64,000 nucleotides of DNA, taken from NCBI GenBank assembly GCA_025094145.1, contig JALLLS010000127.1, positions 1-64,000 on the forward strand, written 5' to 3'. The DNA is from Spinellus fusiger. Its lineage: Eukaryota; Mucoromycota; Mucoromycetes; Mucorales; Phycomycetaceae. Shown here piece after piece: positions 58,975 to 64,000 of this stretch. The position numbers were made by a program, and so were the translations under genes. The notes under the pieces are model-generated. The model did no database searches. It worked only from the letters and a program-made list of their open reading frames with translations, and was not told the DNA's origin. How positions within the stretch are numbered: the first letter of the stretch is position 1; every line of letters begins with the position of its first letter.

Positions 58975-59791
58975 TATTGTTATTATTTGCCATTGAGATA
59001 GCATCTATTTCAAGATGGGAAGTTGACTAAGAAATATAATACATATATCACAATGTAAATGACTTGTTTTTTTTTGTATTCCTCTACAATGTCTAGTTGA
59101 GTAAATTACACTTATTAAATATAAATCAATAAAAGTATGAACAGTACATTCCTTTATCCCCAACAGCATGACTTTAATTGTGATGGTAACTCATGCAAAT
59201 ACAGAAATATGGAAATCTTAAACTCATACAACCTCCAAAGAAGTATTGCTCTTTTCTGTTACTCTTTTTACACTTATACACTATGAATTCACGTGTATCT
59301 TATAAAGTATCGTAGAATGGCTTGTTCTGCTGTTAATCTCTGAGTTAAATAACATCTCTCTATAGACTGATGGGCCTTGAGTGTGATCTCACTTTCCTTT
59401 GAGGAGTCACGTGCTTGTCTATCTTTATGCTATTCATCAAGAGCTTATGTATCTAGAAAGTGAATTTCTTATGGACCTTCCCATGTATTTCCAAAGAGAC
59501 AAAAAATAAAAGCACAAATTGACGTTGTAGGATGATCTCTTTAATATCAGCTGCTGTTTATATATTCTAGATTCCACATGTCTCTTTTACAGAGGCATGC
59601 CCTACTATGGTGTGTGTTACCCTCTCAAGTGACGTATTCCGAGAAGAAGAAACAGGACATGCTAATAGAAAGAACGCCCTCCATTGGCTACAAAACCAGC
59701 TGGGCTTTCTTTTCTCTTCTTCTACCTTCTTTTTCCTCTCTCGAAGTTAAAAAAGAAAAAAAAACCCCCTAACCCCTCCTATTTAACTCGC
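58974..59791. other. calmodulin upstream region
   Basis: Intergenic DNA leading into the calmodulin gene. The last 50 bases are pyrimidine/C-rich ('aaaaccccctaacccctcctatttaac'), a typical leader for a highly expressed fungal gene. No other feature was seen. Confidence 0.45.
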
Positions 59792-60658
<867 letters not shown>

Positions 60659-60782
60659 AAAAGAATAAAAAAGAATAAACGTGTAAATTTAAAGTAAGAA
60701 ATAAAAAGACAAGTACTTTTTTCATAACATCAAAAGGATCCACGTGTGTGGTGGATGAGATATTCCATGAAGATCATTTATA

Positions 60783-60846
60783 GAGAATAGAGACTAGAGA
60801 ATAGAGAATAGAGAATAGAGAATAGAGAATAGAGACTAGAGAATAA
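60783..60846 (+). repeat. tandem 7-bp repeat (agagaat)n
   Basis: About eight units of 'agagaat', with 'agagact' variants at each end, downstream of calmodulin. Confidence 0.9.
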
Positions 60847-61162
60847 CACAGGCAGGCATACCAGTAGGAAATAGACAGTAGAGGCAACAACAGAAATAGT
60901 AAAATAGTTATATTATCATTACCATGTATAAACAGTGAAAAGTATAACAGAATGAATATAAAAATAAATAAATAAACAAAACAATTAGAATGTGTGTGTC
61001 TCTTTTGTAGGTGGTAGATGATAAGATGGGTGTGGTTTTGCTACTTCTGCTTCTGTCTTCTAGCGAGCAAAGGTAAGATGAGGGAAATGGATCATTATGT
61101 ATACATGGAAGAAGGTCTGTCTCAGGAATATGCAGATGGGATGTCAGTTTGTGTTTGATTTG
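60847..61162. other. convergent intergenic, no gene seen
   Basis: Spacer between the 3' ends of calmodulin and the methyltransferase gene. No open frame of note. Confidence 0.6.
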
Positions 61163-62819
61163 CTATTTGCTGTCAGTGGATTTTCTGGCTGTGTATATTT
61201 TCCAGTTGATAACACATTTGTATTCTTCTATTTCTTTTAGGGCTAGTAGTGTCATAGCATCATAGTCATCGTAACTGACGCCTAATTCTACATTCCACCA
61301 CCGTCGCATTGAATAGAGCATTTGTCTGATTTGCTGTTTATAAAGAAATCCGTATTCGCGTAGAACTAAATAATACAAATAGAAAAAGTAAGTTTGGACG
61401 CTTTCTTGTATTGCATGTTTATTTTCCATCACCGAAATTGTTCATGCTTCCCTTACCTTCATTCTCTGGCCATTCCCCTACAGGAACATCAAAAGAGCTT
61501 ATATGTAGGTCCACAAATCCTGACTGTCTTACAATTTCTTCAAGACAGTCATTATAATATGGGTGAACCTTCATATTGCAGGCAGTCAATCGATAAATGT
61601 CATTAAGAAGAACAAGAAGGGGTCCAGGATTCTTAAAGAAAAAGTCTGCACCCAACAGTGAATAAACCTTGGACTCATCCTATCTCTCTCACTTACCATG
61701 TTCTATCATTTCTATCTGACCTCCTGGCTTTGTAATGCGATACATATCAGCCAAAAGACCTGGCCATCTTGCATGAGGAAGAAATGTCCCCACATCTCTC
61801 TGAAATACAAAGTCAAACTCATTGTCTGGAAATATAAGTGGCAAGGTAATGTCTCCATAGATGCATTTGACATTAGGCTGTACTATGATAGAATCCTTTA
61901 GATGCTTTGTACTGAGTTCTAGTTTATGGTTGGCCAGTGATGTCTCGGCCTTTTTGGCATTAGGTAAAATGTCAATACCAATCACTTTGCAATTGGGATA
62001 CTCTTGTCCCATCTCCAAAGCCCATAATCCTGATAATATAGTATGTGTTATGTATTGATGGATGACAGGTCATGAAAGATCTCTTACCTACTCCACAGGC
62101 AACATCAAGAATCTTTGAAGGATTCTTTAATGGCACATGTACATTGCCATCAAACACCCGTTTTAGTACATAGTGCTATATAGATGTCAATGTCAATGTC
62201 TCGTTTGTACAACTCACTTGTCTGGTTTGCCTAAAGAAGTGTATTGAGTCATTTTAGACTATTCCGCAGATGCTAACCTTTCGTATTCTTTTTCTGCACC
62301 ATAATCAAACACATAGAATCCTCTTTTGCTTATACGATTATTGTGGAGTATGTTGTAAATTCGAGGAATGTCTATAGACTTCATGTTCTTTAATTCGGGA
62401 ATTTGCGTGAAATCGGTGTTCATTGTTCCAGAAACATCATAGACATCTGGAATATTGGGAATAGAAAAGGATGACACATTAAGGCAAGACCCCAGAGTGG
62501 AATCGCTAATAGCAGAGATATTGATAGGAAGACTGGAAGTAGTGGATTTTGCGTATGTAGTAGTAGAATACTGAAAGTCCATGTCTTTACTAACGACATC
62601 CATGCATTTATCAATGACTATTTCATCTTTAAGAGAACACGTTTCTTTGTTGGAGAACAGTGTTGGAGATCTTGCAGGAAGTTGGCTGCTGTGAGTTCTC
62701 TCTGATTTCGCAGGTCTTTCACTAAATTTATTGCTTGATGAAAAACTCGAAAATATTTTTCGACGTTGACGGGGATAGGTGTCCGCATCATAGTCTTCTT
62801 TACTTATATTGGTACCCAT
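61163..62819 (-). CDS. class I SAM-dependent methyltransferase
   Basis: Six exons (62819-62278, 62230-62218, 62175-62088, 62029-61697, 61645-61457, 61404-61163) join in phase to 468 residues. The N-terminal 180 residues are Ser/Thr-rich and probably disordered. The catalytic domain begins with EYERQTRQHYVLKRVF and has motif I ILDVACGVGLWALEMG, the acidic end of strand 2 (VIGIDILP), motif II/III YGDITLPLIFPDNEFDFVFQRDVG, and KPGGQIEMIEHD. It belongs to the expanded family of fungal methyltransferases related to LaeA/TAM-type enzymes. The substrate is unknown. Splicing uses a 13-base micro-exon and a 52-base intron near the 3' end that removes an in-frame stop; the latter junction is slightly less certain. 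An N-terminal MG start leaves N-myristoylation possible. Confidence 0.85.
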
Positions 62820-64000
62820 ATTTCTTCCTGTTTTCTAATGAAGCAGAGATAAGAAGAATTGGGTAATGTAAATAGAGAAAGAAAGAGAGAAAGAAAGGTA
62901 CTAGAGATGAATAATAGCAATAGACATTAGAGAAGTTTTTTTATTATTATTCTTATTATTATTCTTATTATTTTTACTATAAATATTGTATTCTTAATGG
63001 TAATAGAAATAAGATTCTTTTTCATTCTATTTATGATAGAAAGAGATAAGGAAAATCAGTATAAAAAAGGCAAACATTGACTCAGACTTTAAGAAATGAC
63101 AGCGCAAATGAGAGGTGGGGCCGCCTAATGTTATTCTAAATAGCACATACTGGCTTTGTAGGACATAGGATCGCCTGTAACACTAATATGAGATATATTA
63201 TGGGTAAACTAAAAATACTTCTCTTTGCTCCAAGAATCAGTATGGAACCAAAAGACCCAGTATTCCCGTGATTGGAAGCAGAGATACAAAAAAAACAAAA
63301 AAAACCCGCTGGAATTTTAAAGGAATCAATTTCTCCGTAGTCAGTGATTCAGAACACTATAGATGAAACACCTTTATTTATTAATACATGACAAAGTGGA
63401 TTTTGAATTCATAGAGTGCATAACCTGACGTATGGCATTTGTACTAGAAAGCAACTGCACCACTCCATCTCTACTGTTAAAAGAGAATTTAGGGGCTCAC
63501 GGCAGGTTATCTACTGAGATATATCATCTATTTAGGATAGACACAAATATATTTCTTTTTCTCCAACAGTCTCTTTGCACTACCAATGATATAATCCCTA
63601 TCATTTACATGTTAATATGTTTCGCTGCTTCTTTATTTGGGTATGGACCATTTGTAGGAAATACTCATAGATAAAGAAAGAGTAGATTAGAAAGGTAGAA
63701 CAACACAACTTTAATGTAAAGTAATAATGTTAATAAATAAATAAATAAAAGAGAAAAAAAAAGGCAGGCTTAAATCCATGAGTTGATCTCATTTGAATGG
63801 AAAAAGGCGGACTATTAGTGAGGCTGAACATGGTAATAGTCATTCCATGGCTTACATACAATATGTCTTTCTCATCACAGTGGGACAGCATCAGTCAACC
63901 ATAAACCCAGCAAGTGTTAGGAACAAAGGGTAGTTTATTTACTTAGTGACTAGTCAGTATGTATAGTTAGTCAACAGAACTACACTGGCAAAGGTGGATT
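62820..64000. other. intergenic, no gene seen
   Basis: Upstream region of the methyltransferase gene with an (ATT/CTT)n tract (62940-62972), then AT-rich DNA. An 80-codon frame at 63432-63674 is hydrophobic but unrecognised and is not called. Confidence 0.5.

Overview
This window is nuclear DNA from a filamentous fungus, most likely an early-diverging, mucoralean-type one. The genes are dense in short introns (about 45-100 bases, GT-AG, many with CTAAC/CTAAT-like branch sequences). The intergenic DNA is very AT-rich and full of microsatellites. Gene content is fungal: HSP104, complex I 21 kDa subunit, Msn2-type zinc fingers. The transposon load (Tc1/mariner, Helitron, LINE, Fanzor) is typical of Mucoromycota. 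I cannot name the species from sequence alone.

Layout. 0.5-10.5 kb is a transposon graveyard: LINE 3' ends, two Tc1/mariner relics, a Helitron relic, a dead kinesin-14 gene, and the first of two copies of a Fanzor-bearing element with terminal inverted repeats. 10.9-22.7 kb is a gene block: HSP104 (-), a five-exon membrane protein of unknown function (-), a NAA15-like NatA auxiliary subunit (+, 14 exons), a MATH-BTB-BACK protein (+, 7 exons) and a complex I 21 kDa subunit (-, 5 exons). 23.6-29.0 kb holds a LINE with target duplication, a Tc1/mariner copy with both ends, and the second Fanzor-bearing copy. That copy ends 69 bases before the start codon of a coiled-coil/SH3/SH3/DH/PH Rho-GEF (29.1-33.4 kb, 11 exons). 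33.5-42.1 kb is again mobile-element debris with two weak minus-strand genes. 42.1-47.2 kb is almost empty. 47.2-62.8 kb carries a two-finger C2H2 protein (-), ARL1 (-), a four-finger Msn2-like C2H2 protein (-), a SPOUT1/CENP-32-type RNA methyltransferase (-), calmodulin (+) and a class I SAM methyltransferase (-), separated by long empty AT-rich stretches.

How they relate. The intact genes are mostly unconnected housekeeping and signalling genes. Two links can be proposed. The four-finger protein has Msn2/4-type recognition helices (stress-response AGGGG sites), and an AGGGG tract lies in the HSP104 upstream region. The Rho-GEF appears to use the end of a Fanzor-bearing transposon as its immediate upstream region. 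All spliced models below were built by hand. In each multi-exon gene given a protein length, the exon lengths sum to a whole number of codons.

The most interesting system is the pair of 1.38-1.39 kb elements at 8611-9998 and 27651-29030. They share inverted ends beginning TACACACCAGGAGAT, TA target use, and a decayed Fanzor (eukaryotic TnpB homologue) zinc-ribbon C-terminus. The middle of the protein is lost at the same place in both copies, which suggests a non-autonomous Fanzor-derived element that moved after the deletion.
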